This document shows, piece after piece, positions 29,291 through 36,947 of a stretch of 64,000 nucleotides of DNA. A model generated the notes under the pieces. It searched no databases. It was not told where the DNA came from and saw only the letters and a list, made by a program, of their open reading frames with translations. Location: positions 152,715-216,714 of the forward strand of contig NZ_QJTC01000004.1 of NCBI RefSeq assembly GCF_003217575.1, in the 5' to 3' direction. The position numbers and the translations under genes were made by a program. Within the stretch, counting starts at the first letter, position 1. Every line of letters starts with the position of its first letter. The stretch is from Xylophilus ampelinus. Its GTDB lineage: Bacteria; Pseudomonadota; Gammaproteobacteria; Burkholderiales; Burkholderiaceae_C.

Positions 29291-30418
29291 TCAGATCGCG
29301 CCGACGCTGCCGGTCACCGGTAGCACGATGCCGGTGATGTAGCCGGCGCAGGCCGGTGCCGCCAGGAACACGTAGGCCGGCGCCAGCTCTTCCGGCTGGG
29401 CGGGGCGGCCCATGTCGGTGTCCTTGCCGAACTTGCGCACGTCGCTCGGCTTCTTGTCGGCCGGGTTCAGCGGCGTCCACACAGGGCCCGGCGCCACCGC
29501 GTTCACCCGGATGCCGCGCGGCAGCAGGTTGGACGCCAGCGCCTTGGTGAACGCATGGATCGCGCCCTTGGTGGCCGAATAGTCCAGCAGCTGCTTGCTG
29601 CCGCGCAGCCCGGTGGTCGAGCCGGTGTTGAGGATGCTGCCGCCGCGCGGCAGGTGCGGCAGCGCGGCCTGCACCATGTGGAAGTAGCCGTGCACGTTGG
29701 TGCGCAGGGTCATGTCGAGCTGCTGCTCGGTGATGTCGGTGATGTCCTCGGCATGCGACTGGAAGGCGGCGTTGTTGACCAGCACGTCGAGCCGGCCGAA
29801 GGCCTTGACCGTCTTCTCCACCGCACGCCTGCAGAACGCGGGCTTGCGCACGTCGCCCGGGATCAGGACGCAGCGCTGTCCTTCGGCTTCGACCGCGCGG
29901 CGGGTGTCCTCGGCGTCCTGGTGCTCGTCGAGGTAGACGATCGCGACGTCGGCCCCCTCGCGGGCGAACAGCACCGCGACCGACCGGCCGATACCCGAAT
30001 CGCCCCCGGTGACGAGGGCCGCCATGCCGCCGAGCTTGTGGCTGCCGGCGTAGTCGGGCGCGTCGTAGCGGGGGCGCAGCGCCATGCTCCGCTCCAGGCC
30101 CGGCTTGGCGAGGCGACGGTTGGGCAGCGGCGTCTCGGGCTGGCGGCGGGCGCCGGCCTGCACCGGTTTCTTGGGCGCCGCGCCGGCGCGGGCGTCGCGG
30201 GCGGTCTGGGCACGCTGGATCGCGCGCTGGATGGTGGCGGTGCCGGTGACTGCCGCGCGGGACGATGCGGCGGCGGTCTTGCGGGCCGGCGTGGCGCGGG
30301 CAGCGGCCTTGCCGGCCGGGGCCGTGCGGGAAGGGGTGGAAGCGCCGTTGCGGGTACTGGAGCGGGAAGTCGGCACGTTGGAGAGGGCTGCACGGGCCAG
30401 CCGCGGAGGCGGCGGCAC
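29291..30418 (-). CDS. SDR family oxidoreductase with basic N-terminal tail
   Basis: Up to 375 aa from GTG 30418. The SDR core starts near residue 130: ALVTGGDSGIGRSVAV (NAD(P)-binding TGxxxGIG), NNAA, STTGLRG and the active-site YSATK, followed by VAPGPVWTPL. It resembles the YdaD/YhdF group of general stress dehydrogenases, whose N-terminus also has the PETPLPN...M.LRPRYD.PDY stretch, so ATG 30085 alone would be too short. The first about 90 residues are Ala/Arg/Thr/Lys-rich, like a histone-H1-type disordered tail, and may be specific to this lineage. Substrate is unknown. Confidence 0.85.
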   Translation of the reverse strand: MPPPPRLARAALSNVPTSRSSTRNGASTPSRTAPAGKAAARATPARKTAAASSRAAVTGTATIQRAIQRAQTARDARAGAAPKKPVQAGARRQPETPLPNRRLAKPGLERSMALRPRYDAPDYAGSHKLGGMAALVTGGDSGIGRSVAVLFAREGADVAIVYLDEHQDAEDTRRAVEAEGQRCVLIPGDVRKPAFCRRAVEKTVKAFGRLDVLVNNAAFQSHAEDITDITEQQLDMTLRTNVHGYFHMVQAALPHLPRGGSILNTGSTTGLRGSKQLLDYSATKGAIHAFTKALASNLLPRGIRVNAVAPGPVWTPLNPADKKPSDVRKFGKDTDMGRPAQPEELAPAYVFLAAPACAGYITGIVLPVTGSVGAI

Positions 30419-30597
30419 CCGGTCCCGGTGCGGTCCATGCTAGGGACAGCTCCGGCGGGCGGTGTAACAGGGCTCCCGGCGGCCCAGATCGGGGGGCAAA
30501 ACCCCACACGGCAATGCCCTCGGTTCTAGGGTAACTGCCTGTTGCATTTGCAAAACCCGTGGCTATGATCGCTCGTTATTTGATAGGAAGACCGCTC

Positions 30598-31584
30598 ATG
30601 CACAAACTGCTTTCTCTCGCCGTACTGGCAGCGGCCGCGCTCGGCGCCATCGGCGTACAGGCCCAGGATTTCCCCGCCGGCACGCCGGTGACGATCGTGG
30701 TGCCGTTCGCCGCGGGCGGCCCGACCGACCGGGTGGCGCGCGATCTGGCCGAAGCACTGCGCAAGCCCCTGGGCGGTGTGAGCGTGATCATCGAGAACGC
30801 CGCCGGTGCCGGCAGCACCATCGGCACCGCCAAGGTGGCCCGCGCCAATCCGGATGGCTACACCCTGCTGCTCAACCATATCGGCATGGCCACGATGCCC
30901 GGCCTCTACCGCAAGCTGCCGTTCAAGGTGGAGACCGATTTCGAATACCTCGGCATCGTCAACGACGTGCCGATGACCCTGATAGCCAAGCCCGCTCTGC
31001 CGGCCAACACGTACAAGGAACTGACCGGCTGGATCGCCGAGAACAAGGGCAAGATCAACCTGGGCAACGCGGGCGTCGGCTCGGCCTCGCACCTGTGCGG
31101 CCTGCTGTTCCAGAGCGCCACCAAGGTCGAGATGACGCCCGTGCCGTACAAGGGCACCGCGCCGGCCATCGCCGACCTGATCGGCGGCCAGATCGATCTG
31201 CTCTGCGACCAGACGACCAACACCACCTCGCAGATCGAGGCCAAGAAGGTCAAGGCCTATGCGGTCACCACCGACAAGCGCCTGACCACGCCCGCCCTGA
31301 AGGACCTGCCGACACTCGCCGAGTCGGGCCTGAAGGATTTCCAGGTCACGATCTGGCACGGCCTGTACGCCCCCAGGGGCACGCCGGCCCCGGTGCTGAA
31401 GAAAATCAACGACGCACTCAAGGTCGCGCTGAAGGACCCGGAATTCGTCAAGAAGGAAGAAGGCCTGGGCGCCGTGATCGCCAACGACAAGCGGGTGGAA
31501 CCTGCCGGCCACAAAAAGTTCGTCGCGGCCGAGATCGCCAAGTGGACCCCGATCATCCAGAACGCGGGCGTCTACGCCGACTGA
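30598..31584 (+). CDS. Bug/TctC family tripartite tricarboxylate-type binding protein
   Basis: A 328-aa protein with a signal peptide (about 1-22, ending GVQA) and the Bug fold: TPVTIVVPFAAGGPTDRVAR near residues 30-50, then ENAAGAGSTIG and ANPDGYTLLLNHIG. These periplasmic receptors bind small carboxylates or aromatics for TTT transporters or act in sensing, and Burkholderiales carry very large orphan sets. No tctA or tctB lies nearby. The start at 30598 is supported by AGGAAG upstream and the signal peptide. An intrinsic terminator follows. Confidence 0.93.
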   Translation: MHKLLSLAVLAAAALGAIGVQAQDFPAGTPVTIVVPFAAGGPTDRVARDLAEALRKPLGGVSVIIENAAGAGSTIGTAKVARANPDGYTLLLNHIGMATMPGLYRKLPFKVETDFEYLGIVNDVPMTLIAKPALPANTYKELTGWIAENKGKINLGNAGVGSASHLCGLLFQSATKVEMTPVPYKGTAPAIADLIGGQIDLLCDQTTNTTSQIEAKKVKAYAVTTDKRLTTPALKDLPTLAESGLKDFQVTIWHGLYAPRGTPAPVLKKINDALKVALKDPEFVKKEEGLGAVIANDKRVEPAGHKKFVAAEIAKWTPIIQNAGVYAD

Positions 31585-31605
31585 GTGTTTCCGCCCGCAG
31601 CGCGA

Positions 31606-31641
31606 AGCCGCCGTGGCCCACCCGGGCCCGGCGGCTTTTTT
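31606..31641 (+). terminator. intrinsic terminator after the Bug gene
   Basis: AGCCGCC...GGCGGCT closes around a GGCCC/GGGCC inner stem and is followed by TTTTTT. It starts 21 bp after the stop codon. Confidence 0.9.
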
Positions 31642-31654
31642 CAGTGCGCGGTCC

Positions 31655-31694
31655 GCGCGGCCGGCGCCGCATGCCGGCTGCAGCCACTTTTCAT
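31655..31694 (+). repeat. partial ATAGC-type element, copy K
   Basis: Only the second half is present: GCCGGCGCCGCATGCCGGC followed by TGCAGCCACTTTTCAT, the conserved distal end. The GCTAT...ATAGC half is missing. Confidence 0.7.
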
Positions 31695-31707
31695 CCGGGA
31701 ATCGGGC

Positions 31708-32031
31708 TCAGACGCCCCAGACCACGTCCTTGCCTTCGGCCGCGCTGCGCTTGAGCATGTCGATGAAGGGCGCTGTGCGCTGGCGCAGGGTGACGCTGTG
31801 GGCGCCGTGCGCATGGTGGCCTGCGCCGTCGGCGTTCTCGTCGGCCACCTGCTGGGGCTGCTCTTCGTCGTGGCGCACCGCGGCCTCGAGGGCGACGACG
31901 GCGCCGGGGATCTGGGCGACGGTGATGATGCCCTGGTGGGCCGGCTCCTTGCCGATCAGCTTGAGCATCTGCTGGGCACTGGCTTCGAGCAGGATGACTT
32001 CGGCGGTGGCTTGGGATTTGAACTTGAACAT
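31708..32031 (-). CDS. DUF1840 domain protein
   Basis: A 107-aa cytoplasmic protein that matches DUF1840 over its whole length: MFKFKSQATAEVILLEASAQ at the start, the IGKEPAHQGIITVAQIP block, an acidic/His-rich middle (about 65-80) and the highly conserved end TLRQRTAPFIDMLKRSAAEG. The family is nearly confined to Burkholderiales and its function is unknown. The end and start both agree with family limits, so the longer upstream frame is not used. Confidence 0.93.
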   Translation of the reverse strand: MFKFKSQATAEVILLEASAQQMLKLIGKEPAHQGIITVAQIPGAVVALEAAVRHDEEQPQQVADENADGAGHHAHGAHSVTLRQRTAPFIDMLKRSAAEGKDVVWGV

Positions 32032-32245
32032 GGTGTCGTCTTTTTGGGCTGATGTGAGGTCGCGCCACCGGGGCGTCTGCGGATTGTGCCGCGTGCGGCG
32101 CGGCCGACTGCAACTGTCCGTCAGGCCGCGCTGCGGCCGGCCTGCGTAGAGCACGGCACGAACCGTCGCAGCCGAGACACCGATACCGGTGCTCACCCGA
32201 CCGGGCGGCGGCGCGCCTACACTCCCGGGCGTTCGCGGGTTTCCG

Positions 32246-32284
<39 letters not shown>

Positions 32285-32297
32285 TTCCGATCGTCGC

Positions 32298-33485
32298 ATG
32301 CCCGTCGCCCGCCCTTCCGCCCTCCTCCACCGGCCCGCCGCCCTGCGTATCGCCGCCGCCTCGCTGGCCGCCGTGCTGCTCGCCGGCTGCGCCCATACCC
32401 GAGACACCACCGGCTACTACTGGGACGCGGTGACCGGCCACCTGCGGGTGATGCAGGCCGCGCGCCCGATCGACCAGTGGCTGGCCGAGCCCGCCGCGCC
32501 GCCCGCGCTGAAGGAGCGGCTGCAGCTGGCGCAGCGGATCCGCGCCTTCGCCTCGCGCGCGCTCGGCCTGCCCGACAACGCCAGCTACCGCCGCTATGCC
32601 GACCTGAAGCGCGCCGCGGTGATCTGGAACGTGGTGGCCGCGCCCGAACTCTCGCTGGAGCTGCACACCTGGTGCTTCCCGGTGGCGGGCTGCGTCGGCT
32701 ACCGCGGCTACTATGCCGAAGCCCAGGCGCAAGCCGAGGCCGCCCGCCTGCGGGCCGACGGACTGGAGACCGTCGTCTACGGCGTCCCGGCCTATTCCAC
32801 GCTGGGCTGGATGAACTGGCTGGGCGGCGATCCGCTGCTCAACACCTTCATCGGCTACCCCGAGGGCGAACTGGCCCGCATCGTCTTCCACGAGTTGGCC
32901 CACCAGGTCGTCTATGTGCGGGACGACACCAGCTTCAACGAATCCTTCGCGACCGCGGTGGAACGCCTGGGCCAGCAGCGCTGGCTGGCGACCGAGGCCT
33001 CGGAGGCCGCCCGGCAGGACTACGCCCGCTTCGAGGGCCGCCGCCGCGATTTCCGCACCCTGGTGCAAACCACCCGCGACCGGCTGCGGGCGATCTACCA
33101 GACCCGGCCCGCCGACGGTGCAGCGGACGAGCGGCCGGCGCAGAAGGCCGCCGCGCTGGCCGAGTTCCGCAGCGCCTACGCCGCGCTGCGCGCCGGCTGG
33201 GGCGGCGACGCGGCGCAGGTTTCCGGTTACGACGCCTGGGTGGCGCGGGCCAACAATGCGGCTTTCGGTGCGCAGGCGGCCTACGACGAGCTGGTGCCGG
33301 GCTTCGAGGCGATCTTCGCCCGCGAGGCCCGCGCCCCCGGCGATCCGTGGCCCCGCTTCTACGCCGAGGTGCGCCGCCTGGCCGCGCTGCCGCGGGCCGA
33401 GCGTCGGGCCGCACTGGCCGAGGCCGCCGGCAGCGGCGCCGCGAGCACCGCTTTTTCTGACCACCTACCGGGAGCCCGTTCGTGA
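32298..33485 (+). CDS. predicted aminopeptidase lipoprotein (DUF2265)
   Basis: A 395-aa protein. The signal peptide ends in lipobox LLAGC (Cys at about 31), so it is a lipoprotein. Zinc-type motif HELAH (FHELAHQVVYV) lies near residue 201, and SFNESFATAVE provides the third ligand region. This matches the predicted aminopeptidases of the DUF2265 group. GYYWDAVTGHL and VPAYSTLGWMNWLGGDPLL are also characteristic. Substrate is unknown. Its stop overlaps the GTG start of the next gene (GTGA), so the two form an operon. An unusual heptamer repeat precedes the ATG. Confidence 0.9.
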   Translation: MPVARPSALLHRPAALRIAAASLAAVLLAGCAHTRDTTGYYWDAVTGHLRVMQAARPIDQWLAEPAAPPALKERLQLAQRIRAFASRALGLPDNASYRRYADLKRAAVIWNVVAAPELSLELHTWCFPVAGCVGYRGYYAEAQAQAEAARLRADGLETVVYGVPAYSTLGWMNWLGGDPLLNTFIGYPEGELARIVFHELAHQVVYVRDDTSFNESFATAVERLGQQRWLATEASEAARQDYARFEGRRRDFRTLVQTTRDRLRAIYQTRPADGAADERPAQKAAALAEFRSAYAALRAGWGGDAAQVSGYDAWVARANNAAFGAQAAYDELVPGFEAIFAREARAPGDPWPRFYAEVRRLAALPRAERRAALAEAAGSGAASTAFSDHLPGARS

Positions 33486-33829
33486 CCGATCTCAATCTTC
33501 GACGTGACCATGCCCTGGGCCAGGCGGCCGCGCGGCGCGTAGCGCGCCACTGGGCCGAGCGCATGGTCGAGCGCTACGGCATGGAATGCCGATACGAGGA
33601 ATCGGCCGTAGCCGACGAGGCCGACGTGCTGCACTTCACCGGCAGCGGGGTGACCGGCACCCTGGAGGTGGCGCCCGAGAGCTTCGAGCTCGACGCCAAG
33701 CTCGGGCTGCTGCTGAGCGTGTTCCACGACCGCATCGCCGAGGAGGCGCGCAAGGCGCTGGATGCGATGGCGGTGGACGGCCTGCCGCTCGCGGCGGCCG
33801 CGGCGGAGCCGTTGCCGCCCGCGGCCTGA
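33482..33829 (+). CDS. polyhydroxyalkanoic acid system family protein
   Basis: A 115-aa protein of the PHA-granule family (putative PHA system protein). It has the N-terminal LRRDHALGQAAARRVARHWAE helix and the GVTGTLEVAPESFELDAKLG block. Related proteins are found with PHA storage genes and may coat or regulate granules, which is not proven. It starts at GTG 33482 in a GTGA overlap with the aminopeptidase gene. The C-terminus is Ala/Pro-rich. Confidence 0.85.
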   Translation: MTDLNLRRDHALGQAAARRVARHWAERMVERYGMECRYEESAVADEADVLHFTGSGVTGTLEVAPESFELDAKLGLLLSVFHDRIAEEARKALDAMAVDGLPLAAAAAEPLPPAA

Positions 33830-33860
33830 GAGAACGGCGGCGCCGCGTACACCGCGCAGG

Positions 33861-34115
33861 CTACTCCAGCGAGGCGATCAGATCGATGTACTGCTGGCGC
33901 GCCGCGTCGCCGGCGGTGCCCTCGAGCCTGGTCCAGGCGTCCCATTTGGCGCGGGCGACCACGTCGCTGAAACTCGGCCGCTTCTCGACGTTGTCGCCCT
34001 GCGTCGCCTGCTTGTAGAGCGCGTATATCTTCAGCAGCGTGGGGTTGTCGGGCCGCTCGGCCAGGTTCTTGGAGCGGGCGACGGCTGCGTCGAAATCGGC
34101 GATCAGATCGGGCAT
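33861..34115 (-). CDS. acyl-CoA-binding protein
   Basis: An 84-aa four-helix protein of the ACBP family. Diagnostic parts are FDAAVARSKNLAERPDN, LLKIYALYKQATQGD and ARAKWDAWTRLEGT, with the lysine and tyrosine residues that bind the CoA phosphate and acyl chain. ACBPs hold long-chain acyl-CoA esters in the cytoplasm. They are typical of eukaryotes but regular in Burkholderiales. The gene ends 31 bp from the convergent PHA-type gene. Confidence 0.94.
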   Translation of the reverse strand: MPDLIADFDAAVARSKNLAERPDNPTLLKIYALYKQATQGDNVEKRPSFSDVVARAKWDAWTRLEGTAGDAARQQYIDLIASLE

Positions 34116-34218
34116 GTGCGGTGGTCGAGGGCGGGAGGAACGCGCATCTTACGGTGGCGGCGCACCGGGTTTGCACGCAGTGCCCGAGCCCCTGGCCCGG
34201 CGGCGCGCCGGATGATTT

Positions 34219-34279
34219 TGCTATTAAATATATAGCTACAGGTCGATGCTCTGTAATGGCTGCGGCTACTTTTTATCGC
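34219..34279 (+). repeat. ATAGC-palindrome element, copy H, overlapping an M20 gene end
   Basis: TGCTATTAAATATATAGCTAC is followed by a degenerate hairpin and GGCTACTTTTTATCGCTTTT. The TAG stop and the last codons (SDKK) of the minus-strand M20 hydrolase lie inside the distal part. Confidence 0.8.
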
Positions 34280-35543
34280 TTTTCTGAATCGGCGACGGCG
34301 TGGAGAACCACTTCTGCACCAGTCGCACCCAGCAGCGCGCCCCGATCGGGATCAGCGCATCGTTGAAGTCGTAGCTCGGGTTGTGCAGCATGCAGGGACC
34401 CATGCCGTGGCCCTCGTCGCGGTGGCTGCCGTCGCCGTTCGAGAGGAAGGCGTAGGCGCCGGGCCGCGCCCGCAGCATGTACGAGAAATCCTCCGCGCCC
34501 ATCGTAGGCTCCTGCTCCTGCAGCCGGTCGGGACCGACCACCTCGGCCACCACGTCGCGCAGGAAGTCGGCCGCGGCCGCGTCGTTGACCGTCGGCGGAT
34601 AGTTGCGGTCGAAGACGAACTCGCACCGCGCGTCGAACGCGGCGCAGGTGTGCTCGGCCACGGTGCGCATGCGGGCCTCCAGCAGATCGAGCACCTCCAG
34701 GCTGAAGGTGCGCACCGTGCCCTCCAGCACGCAGCTGTCGGGCACGATGTTGGTGGCATCGCCGGCGTGAATCATCGTGACAGAGATCACGCCCGCATCC
34801 AGCGGCTTCTTGTTGCGGCTGACGATGTTCTGGAAGGCCTGCACCATCTGGCAGGCGATCGGCACCGGGTCGATGCCGAGGTGCGGCATCGCCGCGTGCG
34901 AGCCCTTGCCGCGGACGGTGATCCTGAACTCGTTGGACGATGCCATCACCGGCCCGCTGCTGACCGCCATGTGGCCCGTCGCCATGCCCGGCCAGTTGTG
35001 CAGGCCGAACACCGCCTCGGCCGGAAACTTCTCGAACAGGCCTTCTTCCACCATCACCCGGGCGCCGCCGCCGCCCTCCTCCGCCGGCTGGAAGACCAAA
35101 TACAGCGTGCCGTCGAAGTCACGGTGCGCGGCCAGGTACTGGGCCGTGGCCAGCAGGATCGCGGTGTGGCCGTCGTGGCCACAGGCGTGCATCCGGCCCG
35201 GGTGGCGGCTCGCGTGGGCGAAGGTGTTGAACTCCTGCAGCGGCAGCGCGTCCATGTCTGCGCGCAGGGCCAGGGTGCGGCTGCTGGTGCCGCCGGTACC
35301 GCGCAGGGTGCCGACCACGCCGGTGCGGCCCAGGCCCCGGTGCACCGGAATGCCCCATTCGGTGAGTTTCCGCGCGACCAGCGCGGAGGTGCGGACCTCT
35401 TCGAAGCCCAGTTCGGGGTGGGCGTGGATGTCGCGCCGCAGCGCGGTGATCGCCTGGATCTCGGGGCTGTCGGGGTGCAGCGCGTCCGGCAACGCGCCGG
35501 TGGCGGGAACATCGGCGACATCGGTCATGACGGAGGGGGGCAT
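34266..35543 (-). CDS. M20 family amidohydrolase (hippurate hydrolase type)
   Basis: A 425-aa metal-dependent amidohydrolase. Metal-binding and catalytic parts are ACGHDGHTA (about 125), VFQPAEEGGGGA (about 160), LHNWPG, the dimerisation-domain ITVRGKGSHAAMPH and the C-terminal EPTMGAEDFSYML. The group hydrolyses N-acyl amino acids such as hippurate, or amino acid conjugates such as auxin conjugates. No signal peptide. The start is 35543, or 35528 at the next ATG. The final residues are encoded within a repeat element. Confidence 0.9.
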   Translation of the reverse strand: MPPSVMTDVADVPATGALPDALHPDSPEIQAITALRRDIHAHPELGFEEVRTSALVARKLTEWGIPVHRGLGRTGVVGTLRGTGGTSSRTLALRADMDALPLQEFNTFAHASRHPGRMHACGHDGHTAILLATAQYLAAHRDFDGTLYLVFQPAEEGGGGARVMVEEGLFEKFPAEAVFGLHNWPGMATGHMAVSSGPVMASSNEFRITVRGKGSHAAMPHLGIDPVPIACQMVQAFQNIVSRNKKPLDAGVISVTMIHAGDATNIVPDSCVLEGTVRTFSLEVLDLLEARMRTVAEHTCAAFDARCEFVFDRNYPPTVNDAAAADFLRDVVAEVVGPDRLQEQEPTMGAEDFSYMLRARPGAYAFLSNGDGSHRDEGHGMGPCMLHNPSYDFNDALIPIGARCWVRLVQKWFSTPSPIQKSDKK

Positions 35544-35693
35544 GCGGGACTCCTGGAAACGGCGACGGGCCGCACGCGGCCCGCCTGGATGCGTGCGGAA
35601 CAGTCTACTGCGCTTCCTGAACGGCCCGCGGGCTCCGCGAGCGGCACTGCGCGGCCGACGACCTCTTCTGCCGCCCGGACTTCCAGGCCTTGA

Positions 35694-36839
35694 CTAGGCC
35701 TTGACCCGGCCGTCGCCGGTCAGCATCGACAGCTCGACGAATTTCGACGCCACATGGCTGCTGGCGCTCAGGGACACCGGCAGGCCGGCGATGGTGGCGT
35801 TGCCGATCGACTCCAGACCGCCGACCAGGCTCTCGCGGTCGACCGAGCCGCGCGCGCGGCGCATACCCTCGACCAGCACCCGTGCGGCCAGGTAGCCCTC
35901 GAAGGCGGTGTAGCCGGGCGTGACCTTGCCGCCGCCCTTTTTGACCGCATCCACAAATTCGCGTGACGCGGCATGGCTGCTCTTGAAGGGCGAGGGCAGC
36001 ACCTGCGCGACCACCACCCCTGCGCCGACCGCTCCCAAGGTCTGGCCCAGCGTCTGCGTGTCGACGACGGACATGCAAAAGCACATGCCGCCGAACCCCG
36101 CCTTGCGCGCCGCCCGGATGAAAGCCGCGCAGGGCGAGAGCGTACCCACCATCACGATGGCCTCGGGCCAGTTCTTCGAGAACTTTTTGACCGGTTCCGA
36201 CATGTCCACCGCTTCGCGGTCGACCGCGACCAGCGCGGAAGGCTGCAACTTGCGCGCTGACAGGGCCTTGACGACACCGTCCAGGCCGACCTTGCCGAAG
36301 GCGTCGGTCTGGTAGACGACTCCGATGCGGCTCAGGTTCATCGAAGTCTGCTGCTTGACGATGACCTCCGCTTCCTCGTCGTAGGAAGCACGCAGGAAGA
36401 ACACATTGCGGTTGAACGGCTCGCGCAATGCGGGTGCACCCGTGAGCGGTGCGATGAAGGGCACATGCGCCTGCGTCGCCACCGCGAGCGCTGCCTGGCT
36501 CGTGGGCGTGCCCACATAGCCGAAGAGCGCGGTCACGTCCTCGGCCAGCAGCTTGCGGGTGTTGTCGGCGCAGCGTCCGGGATCGTAGGCATCGTCGAGC
36601 GTCTTCAACTCGATCGGACGCCTGCCGATGCCGCCCTGGGCATTGACCTGGTCGAAGCAAAGACGAGCGCCCTCTGCATATTGAATACCGAGCGGGGCGA
36701 GCGGTCCGGTCAGCACGGTAGACTGGCCCAATACTATGCGGCCTTCTTGGGCCCATGCCGACGGATTTGCGGCCATCGCCAGACCGGTTCCAAGCAATGC
36801 GCCGGAAAAAGATCGGCGGCTGACGTTCGAAAAATTCAC
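35694..36839 (-). CDS. ABC-type branched-chain amino acid-like substrate-binding protein
   Basis: A 381-aa protein. It starts with GTG, supported by GGAG nine bases upstream, and has a Tat-like signal (SRRSFSGALLGTGLAM, mature after about SAWA). The body is a type I periplasmic binding fold (Peripla_BP_6): IVLGQSTVLTGPLAPLGIQY, RPIELKTLDDAYDPGRCADN and VYQTDAFGKVGLDG. No permease or ATPase genes adjoin, so it is an orphan receptor of the LivJ/UrtA type with unknown ligand. It is divergent from the molybdopterin oxidoreductase gene (108 bp between starts). Confidence 0.9.
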   Translation of the reverse strand: MNFSNVSRRSFSGALLGTGLAMAANPSAWAQEGRIVLGQSTVLTGPLAPLGIQYAEGARLCFDQVNAQGGIGRRPIELKTLDDAYDPGRCADNTRKLLAEDVTALFGYVGTPTSQAALAVATQAHVPFIAPLTGAPALREPFNRNVFFLRASYDEEAEVIVKQQTSMNLSRIGVVYQTDAFGKVGLDGVVKALSARKLQPSALVAVDREAVDMSEPVKKFSKNWPEAIVMVGTLSPCAAFIRAARKAGFGGMCFCMSVVDTQTLGQTLGAVGAGVVVAQVLPSPFKSSHAASREFVDAVKKGGGKVTPGYTAFEGYLAARVLVEGMRRARGSVDRESLVGGLESIGNATIAGLPVSLSASSHVASKFVELSMLTGDGRVKA

Positions 36840-36947
36840 TGTGTGCGCTCCAGCATCAGGGGTAACGCCTAATTCTGGCGCGAGAGAAGTGTAAGCAAAT
36901 ATTAGCAATCGAATCAACTTCGACGAAATTACTTCGCCTATCTTTAC

